DNA from: Marinobacter sp. LA51
GTDB lineage: Bacteria > Pseudomonadota > Gammaproteobacteria > Pseudomonadales > Oleiphilaceae
Assembly (NCBI RefSeq): GCF_030297175.1
Contig: NZ_AP028070.1
Span: 1,798,001 to 1,862,000, forward strand
Length of the DNA: 64,000 nt
Direction: 5' to 3'
Below are positions 8,113 through 17,254 of the stretch, piece by piece; position 1 is the first letter of the stretch, and each line of letters opens with the position of its first letter. The translations under genes and the position numbers were made by a program. The notes beneath the pieces are model-generated. The model saw only the letters and a program-made list of their open reading frames with translations, made no database searches and was not told the DNA's origin.

Positions 8113-9303
8113 ATGAATGACCCAGCCCAACGTTATAAGGTTCTGACCGCAGGGGTTTTGAACCTGATCCTGGTGATGGGTATTTCCCGCTTTGCCTACA
8201 CGCCACTGTTACCGGCCATGCTGGAGGGCACAGAGCTCGGAGCGGCTGAAGGCGGCTGGCTGGCAGCGATTAACTATATGGGTTACTTGTGTGGCGCGTT
8301 AATCGCCTCGATGATCAGCGACCTGGAATTGAAGGACCGGCTGTATCGGATAGGCCTGTTCCTGGCCGTGGTTACAACAGCGGGCATGGGGCTGACTGAG
8401 AATTTCTGGCTTTTGTCGATCCTGCGCTTCCTGGCAGGTTTGAGCTGTGCCGCCGGTATGCTTATAGGTTCGGGGCTGGTGCTGAATTGGCTGATGCGGA
8501 ATAACCATCGTAGTGAGTTGGGCATTCAGTTCAGTGGCGTTGGCTTGGGCATGGCTCTGTGTGCTGCCGCCGTTGAGCTAATGAACACGGTTTTTGATTG
8601 GCGCGAGCAGTGGCTGGTATTGACCGCGATTGGTGCCATCCTTCTGATTCCGGCATTGGGCTGGCTGCCGCGACCAGCTCCGGTTCCCGTCGGGTTCAAT
8701 CACAAATCCATGGAGGATTCGCCACCGAGTGCGGCCTTCATGAGGCTGTTCACCGTTGCTTATTTCTGTGCCGGCATTGGTTACGTGGTGAGCGCGACCT
8801 TCATTGTTGCGCTGGTCGATGAACTGCCCGGATTGGAAGGTAAGGGCGTCTGGGCCTTCCTTGTAATGGGGCTGGCTGCGGCGCCAAGCGCCATGCTCTG
8901 GGATCTCATCGCGCGGCGGATAGGCAATCTGAATGCAATGATTGCTGCCAGTCTGCTGCAAGCCTTGGGCATTCTGCTACCGATTATTGAACCTAATCTC
9001 CTGTTCACGATGATCGGCGCCATCCTTTTTGGAGGCACCTTTGTGGGTATTGTATGTCTGGTGCTAACCATGGCGGGCCGCTTCTATCCGTCCAGACCCG
9101 CCAAGTTCATGGGCAAGATGACCATCTTTTATGGCATTGCTCAAATTATTGCCCCGGCGATCACCGGGGTACTGCGTGAGTACAATGGAGATTACTCCGC
9201 GGGGCTCTATACGGCTGCTGGAGCAATGGTGCTGGGGGCCTTGTTTTTGGTCTTGGCTAAGAGCCAGGAAACGGCTACGGAACAGCGGTGCTTAAAAATT
9301 TGA
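8113..9303 (+). CDS. YbfB/YjiJ-family MFS transporter
   Basis: A 396-residue inner-membrane protein with about 12 hydrophobic segments. It matches the YbfB/YjiJ group by its opening (AGVLNLILVMGISRFAYTPLLP) and the GGWLAAINYMGYLCGAL segment. Substrates in the family are largely unknown and efflux is usual. The ATG at 8113 has GAGG 5 nt upstream; a GTG six bases earlier is less likely. It is last in the LysR-divergent SDR/isomerase/MFS cluster, 57 bp after the isomerase. Confidence 0.87.
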   Translation: MNDPAQRYKVLTAGVLNLILVMGISRFAYTPLLPAMLEGTELGAAEGGWLAAINYMGYLCGALIASMISDLELKDRLYRIGLFLAVVTTAGMGLTENFWLLSILRFLAGLSCAAGMLIGSGLVLNWLMRNNHRSELGIQFSGVGLGMALCAAAVELMNTVFDWREQWLVLTAIGAILLIPALGWLPRPAPVPVGFNHKSMEDSPPSAAFMRLFTVAYFCAGIGYVVSATFIVALVDELPGLEGKGVWAFLVMGLAAAPSAMLWDLIARRIGNLNAMIAASLLQALGILLPIIEPNLLFTMIGAILFGGTFVGIVCLVLTMAGRFYPSRPAKFMGKMTIFYGIAQIIAPAITGVLREYNGDYSAGLYTAAGAMVLGALFLVLAKSQETATEQRCLKI

Positions 9304-9313
9304 GGTCAATATG

Positions 9314-9329
9314 TTGAGCGTTCGCTCAA
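9314..9329. promoter_or_regulatory. TetR-type palindromic operator candidate
   Basis: Inverted repeat TTGAGCG-TT-CGCTCAA, 7-bp perfect arms, in the gap between the MFS gene and the GST gene. TGAGCG-type palindromes are common TetR-family operators. No tetR gene is adjacent. Confidence 0.5.
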
Positions 9330-9345
9330 AAATATTTAAAGTCTT

Positions 9346-9367
9346 GGTTCAAGCCCAATATTGAACC
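9346..9367. promoter_or_regulatory. Second inverted repeat upstream of GST gene
   Basis: GGTTCAA at 9346-9352 and TTGAACC at 9361-9367, perfect 7-bp arms with an 8-nt spacer, 48 bp before the GST start. It may be a second operator or a leader hairpin. Confidence 0.35.
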
Positions 9368-9414
9368 AACCGGGTTCTTTCTCGGGTGTTGAAAAATGAA
9401 CATCAGAGGTCACT

Positions 9415-10113
9415 ATGATCAGATTCTATTTTCACCCAAGACCCAATCCAATGAAGGTCGCTCTTTTTCTGGAAGAAACCGACACGCCATACGAGTTGGT
9501 GCCTGTCGACACCCTGAAAGGCGAACAGCACCGCCCGGAGTTTCGAGCCATCAATCCCAACGGGAAAACACCAGCCATCGAAGATGACGGCGTTAGGGTC
9601 TTCGATTCCAATGCCATCCTGCTTTACCTGTCTGAAAAGACCGGACAGTTGGGTGGGGTGCCTGAAACCCGTGCTGAATTGCTGTCGTGGATGATGTTCC
9701 TGGCGTCTGGTCTGGGTCCTTATTCGGGTCAGTCCGTGCACTTTAATCACGCGGCACCGGAGAAGATCCCGTACGCGATGAATCGCTACAGACGTGAGGC
9801 ACAACGGCATTACGACGTGCTGAATACCCACCTGTCTGATCGGACCTACATTGTGGGGGATGACTACAGCATTGCCGACATCGCGGCCTGGGGCTGGATA
9901 GACAAAGCCGGCCTGGTACTTGGGGATCCAGAGCTGACAGACTTCCCGCATTTGAAAGAGTGGTTTGACCGCATCAACAGCCGTCCGGCTGTCGCGCGTG
10001 CACGAGCGGTGGGTCAGGATATCCAGTTCCAGAGTGAGATGGACGAGCCAGCCAAGCGTGCGCTCTATCCGCAAAACTACCCTGAGAATGAACCGGCAAC
10101 TGGCACACTGTAG
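9415..10113 (+). CDS. Glutathione S-transferase family protein
   Basis: A 232-residue cytosolic GST. The N-terminal thioredoxin-like domain begins MIRFYFHPRPNPMKVALFLEE and has the glutathione-binding cis-Pro and Ser region NGKTPAIEDDG...VFDSNAILLYLSE at residues 44-71. The helical C-terminal domain includes YSIADIAAWGWI, the GST N-capping box. It resembles the YfcG/YghU-like disulfide-bond oxidoreductase group. GAGG precedes the ATG. Two inverted repeats upstream suggest its own regulated promoter. Confidence 0.9.
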   Translation: MIRFYFHPRPNPMKVALFLEETDTPYELVPVDTLKGEQHRPEFRAINPNGKTPAIEDDGVRVFDSNAILLYLSEKTGQLGGVPETRAELLSWMMFLASGLGPYSGQSVHFNHAAPEKIPYAMNRYRREAQRHYDVLNTHLSDRTYIVGDDYSIADIAAWGWIDKAGLVLGDPELTDFPHLKEWFDRINSRPAVARARAVGQDIQFQSEMDEPAKRALYPQNYPENEPATGTL

Positions 10114-10233
10114 GCGGGTGAGACACCATGATAGACCTTCATAGCTGACCGACGCCCGTATTTCGGTTATGCAGCGGTTAATGTGGTAAATGGGTGGACT
10201 GGGACCGATTGCGGATCAGAGATAGCGGGGTTG

Positions 10234-11100
10234 TTAAGGCTGACGTAAAGCTTGGGCAGCTACGAGGATGCAGTTTTCCAACGGCTCCAGAAACGTCTTG
10301 CCCAGTGTTCCCGCCTCAATCAGATTCATGGTGAGCAGGCGCTGGTCCGGCAGGCTGTCTATACGCAGTGGCCGGACCTGCTTGGATGGAATCGACGATT
10401 CCGGCAGCAGTGACACCGCCAGGCCGCTCTCTACTGCGGCATACAGATTGGCCATGTCTGGGCTTGTGATCACCAGATGATGGACCAGACCAGATTGCTT
10501 CAGATCCAACTGGGCAAGGTCTCGCAGTGCACAATCGCTTTCCAGCAGTGCCACGGGCAGGGAGCCCTGCTTTTCCAGGGGCATTCCTGTCGGCGCGTAC
10601 CAGCATAGCCTTTCTGACCACAGGCTCTTTTCATCGGGAAATTGGGTCTCGCCGGTCACAATGGCAATATCCAGATCGCCGCTGTTCACCAACTCTCGAA
10701 GTTTGCGGCTGCGGCCGCAGGTAATGCGCGGTACCAGTTCGGGGAAGGAATCCCGCATGCGCGGCAGGAAATGCTCCAGAAAGGTTTGGGCGTAATCGGT
10801 TGGAATGCCGAAATGGACCGAGCCCCGCAAAGGCTCTGCGCTGAGGGCACTGAGAGTCTCGTTGTTCAGGCGAAGCAGCTGATCGATGTAGGCCAGGAGC
10901 GTCTTCCCGGGATCAGTCAGTTTGATGCCCTGATTGCTTCGCTCCAGCAGCCGTTGCTTCAGCTGCTCCTCGAGGCGCTTGATTTGCATGCTCACAGCCG
11001 CTTGCGAGCGGTAGAGCCGGGTAGCAGCGTCTTTGAACCCGCCCACTTCAACGACAACCGAAAAGGTGTTCAGCAACTCAAGATCCAGCAAGGGCTTCAT
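10234..11100 (-). CDS. LysR-family transcriptional regulator
   Basis: A 288-residue LysR protein beginning MKPLLDLELLNTFSVVVEVGG, with HTH residues SQAAVSMQIKRLEEQL. The start ATG at 11100 places the HTH as usual; a TTG at 11112 is less likely. It is divergent from the MDR gene at 11278, with a perfect 10-7-10 inverted repeat between them, and so probably regulates that gene and itself. Confidence 0.9.
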   Translation of the reverse strand: MKPLLDLELLNTFSVVVEVGGFKDAATRLYRSQAAVSMQIKRLEEQLKQRLLERSNQGIKLTDPGKTLLAYIDQLLRLNNETLSALSAEPLRGSVHFGIPTDYAQTFLEHFLPRMRDSFPELVPRITCGRSRKLRELVNSGDLDIAIVTGETQFPDEKSLWSERLCWYAPTGMPLEKQGSLPVALLESDCALRDLAQLDLKQSGLVHHLVITSPDMANLYAAVESGLAVSLLPESSIPSKQVRPLRIDSLPDQRLLTMNLIEAGTLGKTFLEPLENCILVAAQALRQP

Positions 11101-11145
11101 GGTGTGGTCCAAAGTAAGGGTTTGAAGGCAAACCGACGCCGTCGG

Positions 11146-11172
11146 CCGTAGTTCACGAATAATGAACTACGG
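11146..11172. promoter_or_regulatory. LysR operator candidate (10-7-10 inverted repeat)
   Basis: CCGTAGTTCA at 11146-11155 and TGAACTACGG at 11163-11172 form a perfect 10-bp inverted repeat with a 7-nt spacer. It contains the LysR consensus T-N11-A. It lies in the divergent LysR/MDR promoter region. A second inverted repeat TAATTC/GAATTA occurs at 11181-11200. Confidence 0.7.
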
Positions 11173-11277
11173 TATCAGATTAATTCGTTTGAATGAATTA
11201 TTGGGCGTTCTTATGATGTCACCCTGACATTCCGCGTTTGCGGGCTTTTTTGGAAACTGATGATTGAGGGCAGCAGC

Positions 11278-12375
11278 ATGAAACAGAACGACATTCCTGA
11301 GGTAATGGCGGGTGTGGTACTTACAGGTCATGGTGGTCTGGACAAGCTCGCATACCGGGACAATCTTACAGTGCCAAAGCCCGGTAAAGGCGAGGTGCTC
11401 ATCGAAGTGGGTGCCACGGCGATCAATAATACCGACATCAATACCCGCACTGGCTGGTACTCCAAAGGCGTAACGACCGGGACAGACCAGGGCGCTGCCG
11501 GTTTTGAGTCCGCCAATGAGGAAGACGGTGGCTGGTCTGGACAGCCTCTGAGCTTTCCGCGTATTCAGGGGGCGGACGCTTGTGGGCGCATTGTTGCCGT
11601 AGGTGAGGGCGTGGATTCCGGTCGGCTTGGCGAGCGGGTGTTGGTTCGCCCAATGCAACAGTCGCCTGATGAATCCTCTTCCTACAATCTGGTCACGTTC
11701 GGTTCGGAGTTTAATGGTGGCTATGCGGAATATGCCGTGGCGCGCTCCAGCGAAGTGTTTGCGGTGAACAGCAACCTGACTGACACAGAACTGGCTTCGT
11801 TCCCCTGCGCCTATTCCACGGCGGAGGGCATGCTGGACAGAGTCGGTTTGAGGGCAGGTGAACGGATCCTGATCACCGGTGCATCCGGCGGTGTCGGATC
11901 TGCTGCGCTTCAACTGGCCAAGCGCCGGGGCGCTGAGGTTATCGCAGTGTGTGGGGAAGCCAAGTTCGATGAGGTTCGTGAGTTGGGGGCGGATAGGGTG
12001 ATTCCCAGAGGTCCATCTCTGCTTGAAGCGCTTGAAAAGGACAGCGTTGACGTGGTCGCGGATCTGGTTGCTGGCCCGCAGTGGCCGGAGCTGCTGGAGG
12101 TGCTGAGCCGAGGAGGGCGTTACGTGGTTTCAGGTGCGATCGCCGGCCCCATTGTGGAACTGGATGTACGCACTCTGTACCTGAAGGACCTGAGCTTTTT
12201 CGGGTCTACCTGGCAGCCAAAGCGTGTATTCGAGAACCTGATCGGCTACATCGAGCGGGATGAGATTCGTCCGGTGGTGGCAAAAGCCTACGCTTTGCGC
12301 GATGTGGTGCAGGCTCAGGAGGACTTCATGGCCAAGCGCTTTTCGGGAAAGTTGGCTATCAAGGTCAAAACTTAG
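11278..12375 (+). CDS. Zinc-type alcohol dehydrogenase-like (MDR) oxidoreductase
   Basis: A 365-residue medium-chain dehydrogenase/reductase. The N-terminal GroES-like domain includes GATAINNTDINTRTGWY and the NAD(P)-binding domain has GASGGVGSAALQLAKRRGA. The Cys/His zinc ligands of true ADHs are not evident, and the segment QGADACGRIVAVGEGV is of the quinone reductase/enoyl reductase type. The ATG at 11278 has GAGGG 8 nt upstream. It is divergent from and probably regulated by the LysR at 10234. The substrate is unknown. Confidence 0.88.
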   Translation: MKQNDIPEVMAGVVLTGHGGLDKLAYRDNLTVPKPGKGEVLIEVGATAINNTDINTRTGWYSKGVTTGTDQGAAGFESANEEDGGWSGQPLSFPRIQGADACGRIVAVGEGVDSGRLGERVLVRPMQQSPDESSSYNLVTFGSEFNGGYAEYAVARSSEVFAVNSNLTDTELASFPCAYSTAEGMLDRVGLRAGERILITGASGGVGSAALQLAKRRGAEVIAVCGEAKFDEVRELGADRVIPRGPSLLEALEKDSVDVVADLVAGPQWPELLEVLSRGGRYVVSGAIAGPIVELDVRTLYLKDLSFFGSTWQPKRVFENLIGYIERDEIRPVVAKAYALRDVVQAQEDFMAKRFSGKLAIKVKT

Positions 12376-12441
12376 GTTCCCACTAGCGCAGTACGCATGC
12401 ACACTGCTGACCGTCATCAAATCTACGTGCGAGGAGCCCCT

Positions 12442-14157
12442 ATGCTAAAGCGATCGCCCCAGGAGAGACATTCGTTCATCTCGAACTTCGACGACGTCGC
12501 AGAGCTGGCGGACTTTTCGCTCATGAACACTCTCAACTGTGACCCTGAGGCGAAAGCAAACGGGGCCGACCACGAGCCGCGTCAAGTCTTCTCGGGCCAC
12601 TATGTTCCGGTAAATCCCACACCCATCGGGAACCCCGAGTACATTGCGCACGGCAAAACTCTGTTTCGTGAACTGGGCTTCGCTGACAACATGGTGCAGT
12701 CCGATGACTTTGTGCGCGTATTCTCCGGCGACCTATCGCAGGTTCCGGAGCCGATGCGCCGGGTCGGGTGGGCGTGCGGCTACGCTCTTTCCATCTTTGG
12801 TACCGAATACAGCCAACAGTGCCCGTTCCAAACCGGCAACGGATACGGCGACGGTCGGGCCATTTCAGTGCTTGAGGCGGTTATCAATGGGCAGCGTTGG
12901 GAAATGCAGCTTAAAGGTGGCGGCCGGACGCCCTACTGCCGGGGCGGGGATGGCCGGGCAGTTCTCCGGTCAAGTGTTCGGGAATTCCTGGCACAAGAGC
13001 ATATGCACGCGCTCGGGGTTCCAACGTCTCGGTCGTTAAGTTTGTACGTTTCAAAAACAGAGAAGGTCAGGCGCCCCTGGTATTCAGAGGCTTCACGTTC
13101 GATGAATCCAGATGTACTGATATCTGAGCCAGTCGCCATCTCGACCCGCGTCGCACCCTCTTTCATTCGGGTTGGCCAACTCGAGCTTTTTAGTCGCCGT
13201 GCTCGCAAGAATGAGCATCCGCAGGCCATGGAGGAGCTTGAGAAGATTGTGCTGCATTTGATCGATCGTGAGTACAGTGACGTCATTGATCAAACACTGA
13301 CCACTGCCGAAAAACTGGTACTGCTCGCGCGCGAGTTCCGTGGCCGGCTCGCGTCGCTGGTGGCCAACTGGGTCCGCGTTGGCTATTGCCAGGGCAACTT
13401 TAACAGTGACAACTGTGCCGCCGGGGGCTTCACTCTCGACTACGGTCCATTCGGATTCTGCGACGTTTATAACCCGCAGTATCAGCCATGGACGGGGGGC
13501 GGACACCACTATTCTTTCCTGAATCAACCGGCGGCAGCAGAGCGCAATTTCCACTCGTTCTGCTCGACACTCCGGCCCCTGCTGGCGGCAGATCCAGAGC
13601 ATCTGCAACAGCTCGAAGAGATTCAAAGTGGTTTTTCAAGGGTGATGATCGAGCAGATGGAGCAAATGTGGGCGGCCAAACTTGGGCTTGCCACCTTTGA
13701 CGCGACCTTGTTCAGCGAGCTCGAAAGCTTGATGGTGAACACACCTGTTGATTACACCCTTTTCTTTCGAGAGCTCTCCGGCGTGCCTGATGATATTACC
13801 CCTTTGAAGAAAAGCTTTTATACCGGCTCGAGGTATGGTGCCAATCCGGAAGCGATGGATGCAGCCTGGTCAGAGTGGCTTAGGAAATGGAAATCACTGA
13901 CGGCTTTGCAGTCTCGCGAGGAGCTTTCTCGTCAGATGAAACTGGTTAATCCAAAATACAGTTTGCGGGAATGGTTCGTGGTACCTGCCTATCAACAAGC
14001 GGCTGCCGGAGACTATTCTTTGCTGCGAGAGTTGCAGGAAGTCTTCACGCAACCATACGCCGAGCAATCGAAAGACGTGAATGACAAATACTACCGGCTA
14101 AAGCCGTTGGAACTCTTTGGCGTTGGTGGGTCGTCGCACTACAGCTGTTCGTCATGA
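12442..14157 (+). CDS. selO: SelO/YdiU-family protein AMPylase (pseudokinase)
   Basis: SelO proteins are kinase-fold enzymes that transfer AMP from ATP to protein Ser/Thr/Tyr residues during oxidative stress. The 571-residue sequence has the family signatures [20 protein letters not shown], the metal-binding NFNSDN, and [14 protein letters not shown]. It ends in SCSS, matching the conserved Cys-containing tail (selenocysteine in eukaryotes). The usual HG before MNTDN is QG here. The length is longer than E. coli YdiU. The ATG at 12442 has GAGGAG upstream. It converges on the next SDR gene with only 2 bp between stops and no terminator visible. Confidence 0.92.
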   Translation: MLKRSPQERHSFISNFDDVAELADFSLMNTLNCDPEAKANGADHEPRQVFSGHYVPVNPTPIGNPEYIAHGKTLFRELGFADNMVQSDDFVRVFSGDLSQVPEPMRRVGWACGYALSIFGTEYSQQCPFQTGNGYGDGRAISVLEAVINGQRWEMQLKGGGRTPYCRGGDGRAVLRSSVREFLAQEHMHALGVPTSRSLSLYVSKTEKVRRPWYSEASRSMNPDVLISEPVAISTRVAPSFIRVGQLELFSRRARKNEHPQAMEELEKIVLHLIDREYSDVIDQTLTTAEKLVLLAREFRGRLASLVANWVRVGYCQGNFNSDNCAAGGFTLDYGPFGFCDVYNPQYQPWTGGGHHYSFLNQPAAAERNFHSFCSTLRPLLAADPEHLQQLEEIQSGFSRVMIEQMEQMWAAKLGLATFDATLFSELESLMVNTPVDYTLFFRELSGVPDDITPLKKSFYTGSRYGANPEAMDAAWSEWLRKWKSLTALQSREELSRQMKLVNPKYSLREWFVVPAYQQAAAGDYSLLRELQEVFTQPYAEQSKDVNDKYYRLKPLELFGVGGSSHYSCSS

Positions 14158-14159
14158 TT

Positions 14160-14969
14160 TCATGTGGGAGCGGCTACTAACTTTTCTATAGCCGCTACAA
14201 CCTCGCGGCATTTCCGGTCATCCAGAGCGTCCGCGTGTGGCGCTCCGAACCCACCTTTATCGTTATCAAAATACTTGCCCGAAGCATTGGCAAACTCTTC
14301 TGAAAGTGCCGCGCGGCCGAGCACCTTGGCTCCGATGGACAGGCTTTTTCCAGCTATCCCGAAACCCTCTTTCACCATCTTTGACGCCAGCAGGGAGCCG
14401 GGATTGACCGCCACAAAAACCAGCCCCTGATTGCTGCTGGACTGCGCCATGGTATGGTTCCACATGGTTAAAGCCAGCTTACTTTGGGCGTAGGCCGACA
14501 TGTCGTCCAGAAGGAGCTTCTTCCCCCGCAGGGCGTCAAGCTCCACGGTCGCCTGTGCGGCGGATGACAGGTTCACAACCCGTGCATCGCACGCCAGAAG
14601 GGGTAGCAAGCGTTTTGTCAGCAGATACGGTGCAACCGTATTCACGGCGAACCGGACATCCAGGCCGTCCTGAGTGATGGTTTCAGGAACGCGCATGACA
14701 CCGGCGTTATTGATGATGACGTCCAACTGGTCATGTTCGTTGGCGATGGCTTCTGCCAAAGAATCCACTTCGGCCAGGCGCGACAAATCCGCCTTATAGG
14801 TGAAGATCAGTCCGGCACCTTTGGTGTCCGCCAACGTTCTTTCTGTCGCCGCCAGTTTTTCTGAGTTCCTTCCATGCAAAAGCAGCGTGTGGCCCTCGGA
14901 GTAGAGACGTTTTGCAGTTTCCAGCCCGATGCCATCAGTGGCGCCGGTGATCAGGATTTTCTTGGTCAT
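14160..14969 (-). CDS. SDR-family NAD(P)-dependent oxidoreductase
   Basis: A 269-residue classical SDR with all motifs: TGATDGIG cofactor loop at residues 8-15, NNAG, catalytic Ser in NLSSAAQ, and YAQSK as YxxxK. It resembles retinol dehydrogenase/WW-oxidoreductase-like SDRs. It is last in a minus-strand operon after an MDR enzyme and a flavin-dependent LLM oxidoreductase, 11 bp downstream of the latter, which suggests sequential redox steps on one substrate. The substrate is not identifiable. Confidence 0.9.
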   Translation of the reverse strand: MTKKILITGATDGIGLETAKRLYSEGHTLLLHGRNSEKLAATERTLADTKGAGLIFTYKADLSRLAEVDSLAEAIANEHDQLDVIINNAGVMRVPETITQDGLDVRFAVNTVAPYLLTKRLLPLLACDARVVNLSSAAQATVELDALRGKKLLLDDMSAYAQSKLALTMWNHTMAQSSSNQGLVFVAVNPGSLLASKMVKEGFGIAGKSLSIGAKVLGRAALSEEFANASGKYFDNDKGGFGAPHADALDDRKCREVVAAIEKLVAAPT

Positions 14970-14980
14970 GGTTTGTGTCC

Positions 14981-15952
14981 TTATGCCCGGAAGTCGGGGA
15001 GCAAGTCTTCTGCGAGGTACAGGAGCGTTTCCTCAATGTCCGCCTGATTGAACCGTAGGTTCAGCGCCACATGGTTTACACCGATGTCTTCCAACGATTT
15101 CAGGTAGCTCTTTAGGAACTTCATGCCCGATCTGAAGCCCAGATGAATGGGCTGCGGCGGTGCATCGGGATCTGCCATCAAATCGATGTACAGGGATTGC
15201 ATTACGGGCTTTGAAACCCCTGTTTTATTGGGAATACCGTCACGCCATGAACTCACGGCGTTTGCCTGGTCGTCAATACTCCGTGGGTAAGTAATCAAGC
15301 CATCACTGTGGCGAGCACCCCATTGCGGCTCCTGTTGGCTTCCGCCGGTAATCAACATCGGAATCTTTCCCGCCGCTGGCTTGGGAAGCAGGTCCATCTC
15401 ACCGTTCGTTTGACCGTAACGGTTTTTAAATGCCGGTGCGGTTGCGGCCATCTTGCGGATGTACTCGAAACTGTCCCGAAAACGCTCGCCCCGGTTTGCG
15501 TAGTTCTCGTTGAGGGCAGGGTATTCATCCGGTCGGTCGCCCGATGCGATTCCGAGTATCAGACGACCACCGGACAGTTGGTCGACACTAGCTGCGGCTT
15601 TCGCAACATGCGCAGGGTGGCGGAGTGGCAGTATCAGGCTCGCGATACCCAGGGCGATCCGATCGGTTTGGCCCGCCAGAAAGCCAAGGTAAACGAACGG
15701 ATCGAAGACTTGGCCGGCATCACCGAACGAGGGCACATTGAATGGGACATCGCGCAACCATACCGCCGAAAAACCAACCTTTTCGGCCAACCGCACACGT
15801 TCAAGGTGGCGATTCATCGACGGTACGGGCCCCCTGGTATAACTCTCCAGCGGAGCTGCCAGGCCAATACTCAATCGATTCGGCTGAAAGACCTGATTGT
15901 AGCCCCGATTTATCTGGGCAAATGTCTTTGTGCTCTCGTTCAGTGCCGGCAT
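14981..15952 (-). CDS. LLM-class flavin-dependent oxidoreductase
   Basis: A 323-residue luciferase-like monooxygenase-family protein using reduced FMN or F420-type flavin. Typical segments are RVRLAEKVGFSAVWLRD, the strand-turn GIASLILPLRHPAHVAKAAAS and LSGGRLILGIASGDRPDEY. It lies 3 bp downstream of the MDR gene and 11 bp upstream of the SDR gene, clearly one operon. Family members oxidise aldehydes, long alkanes or heterocycles; which applies here is unknown. Confidence 0.88.
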   Translation of the reverse strand: MPALNESTKTFAQINRGYNQVFQPNRLSIGLAAPLESYTRGPVPSMNRHLERVRLAEKVGFSAVWLRDVPFNVPSFGDAGQVFDPFVYLGFLAGQTDRIALGIASLILPLRHPAHVAKAAASVDQLSGGRLILGIASGDRPDEYPALNENYANRGERFRDSFEYIRKMAATAPAFKNRYGQTNGEMDLLPKPAAGKIPMLITGGSQQEPQWGARHSDGLITYPRSIDDQANAVSSWRDGIPNKTGVSKPVMQSLYIDLMADPDAPPQPIHLGFRSGMKFLKSYLKSLEDIGVNHVALNLRFNQADIEETLLYLAEDLLPDFRA

Positions 15953-15955
15953 TTG

Positions 15956-16942
15956 TTATACCTCCACGACGACCTTGCCGATGGCCTGGCCGCTAGTCAG
16001 TCGATCATGGGCTTTGCCCGCTTCGGCCAGGTTAAAGCGCTGTTCATCGAGGAGAGGTTTAACACCACCCTGATCCACGATCTGCGCGAGCTTAGCCAGA
16101 ATGCCTCCGTGCGCTTCCCGATGATGGTTGTGCAACATGGGAATCAGCATGAAGACAACATGGACAGACAGCCCTTTGAAGTGGGCTGTGGTTAGGTCCA
16201 AATCAACCATGGCCACGGTGCTGCTCACGTGCCCATTCAGGGCTGCCGCTTCAAAGCTGTTGGCCATGTTTGCGCCACCGACTGAATCGAATACCACATC
16301 AAAACCGGCGCCTGAGGTGTGGGCCTGGACATAGTCGTTTACGGTTTCAGTCTTGTAGTCAATCGGCGTAGCGCCATAGCCTTTGATGATATCGAATGCC
16401 TGTTCACCGGAGGCTGTTGAATAAACAGTGGCACCAAAGTGCCTGGCCAGCTGAACCGCGACATGGCCGACGCCACCGGTGCCACCGTGCACCAGAACTT
16501 TCTGTCCGGCTTTAACGCCGGCCCTTTGCAGACCTTCAAAGGCGGTGATACCGACCAGCGGCAATGCCGCCGCCTCACGCATCGTCAGGCTCTTGGGTTT
16601 GTGGGCAATCAGCCGTGCGTCGGCTGGCATGTACTCAGCCAGGGCACCCTGCAAATCGGCCAGGCCTCCAGCACATCCGTAAATTTCGTCGCCGGGTGCA
16701 AAACCGGTCACGCCTTCACCCACGGCCTCAATGGTCCCGGCGAAGTCCATGCCGAGCACTGCAGGTAGCTCCGGGGAGAGGGGGAGATCCTTGCCCATCT
16801 GGCGAATCATGGTGTCGACGGTGTTGATGCTTGTTGCCGCAACTCGGACGATCACCTGACCGGGTTGGGCCGAGGGTGCTGTCATTTCCGTCTGCTCAAA
16901 CGCTGCCTGCTCGCCGTACTGGTTGAGAACCATCGCTTTCAT
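15956..16942 (-). CDS. Quinone oxidoreductase-like MDR protein
   Basis: A 328-residue zinc-independent medium-chain reductase of the quinone oxidoreductase type. The N-terminal domain starts MKAMVLNQYGEQAAFE and the nucleotide loop is HGGTGGVGHVAVQLARHFGA. The ATG at 16942 has GGAGG 7 nt upstream; the open frame runs 68 codons further but has no conserved content. It is first of three genes in the MDR-LLM-SDR operon, and a CGAACA/TGTTCG inverted repeat about 43 bp upstream may regulate it. Confidence 0.9.
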   Translation of the reverse strand: MKAMVLNQYGEQAAFEQTEMTAPSAQPGQVIVRVAATSINTVDTMIRQMGKDLPLSPELPAVLGMDFAGTIEAVGEGVTGFAPGDEIYGCAGGLADLQGALAEYMPADARLIAHKPKSLTMREAAALPLVGITAFEGLQRAGVKAGQKVLVHGGTGGVGHVAVQLARHFGATVYSTASGEQAFDIIKGYGATPIDYKTETVNDYVQAHTSGAGFDVVFDSVGGANMANSFEAAALNGHVSSTVAMVDLDLTTAHFKGLSVHVVFMLIPMLHNHHREAHGGILAKLAQIVDQGGVKPLLDEQRFNLAEAGKAHDRLTSGQAIGKVVVEV

Positions 16943-17254
16943 TGTGTGCCTCCAGTTCATTCTGTGGTTTGTCCAAGTATCTATCGAACAGATTAGGTGT
17001 TCGTAAAAGCGGAATAAATGGCCAATAATGGTTTTCAGAATTCGGAAAAAGGATATAAATGCCAAGACGCCGCGGCCATGGGCGTGTTTGGGTTCAACGT
17101 ATGGCTGTCGGTTGGTGGTATTTACACAGCGGGGATTTAGGGGCAACGTTCTGCTCCTTTTTCTTTGAGGGCAGTTCCCATTGCCGCCAATGATGTTGGC
17201 CGGTTGCGCTCAGGGAGGATTAGGCGTCGTGTTTATTCTGGTTAGAGAGGGAAT
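16943..17254. other. Divergent intergenic region
   Basis: This 312-bp stretch between the MDR operon (minus) and the EamA transporter (plus) contains the inverted repeat at 16985-17003 and short AT-rich patches near 17010-17060. No credible gene was seen. Confidence 0.5.
16985..17003. promoter_or_regulatory. Inverted repeat, operator candidate for MDR-LLM-SDR operon
   Basis: CGAACA-GATTAGG-TGTTCG, perfect 6-bp arms with a 7-nt spacer, 43 bp upstream of the MDR start. The size fits a LysR, TetR or HxlR-type site. Confidence 0.45.
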
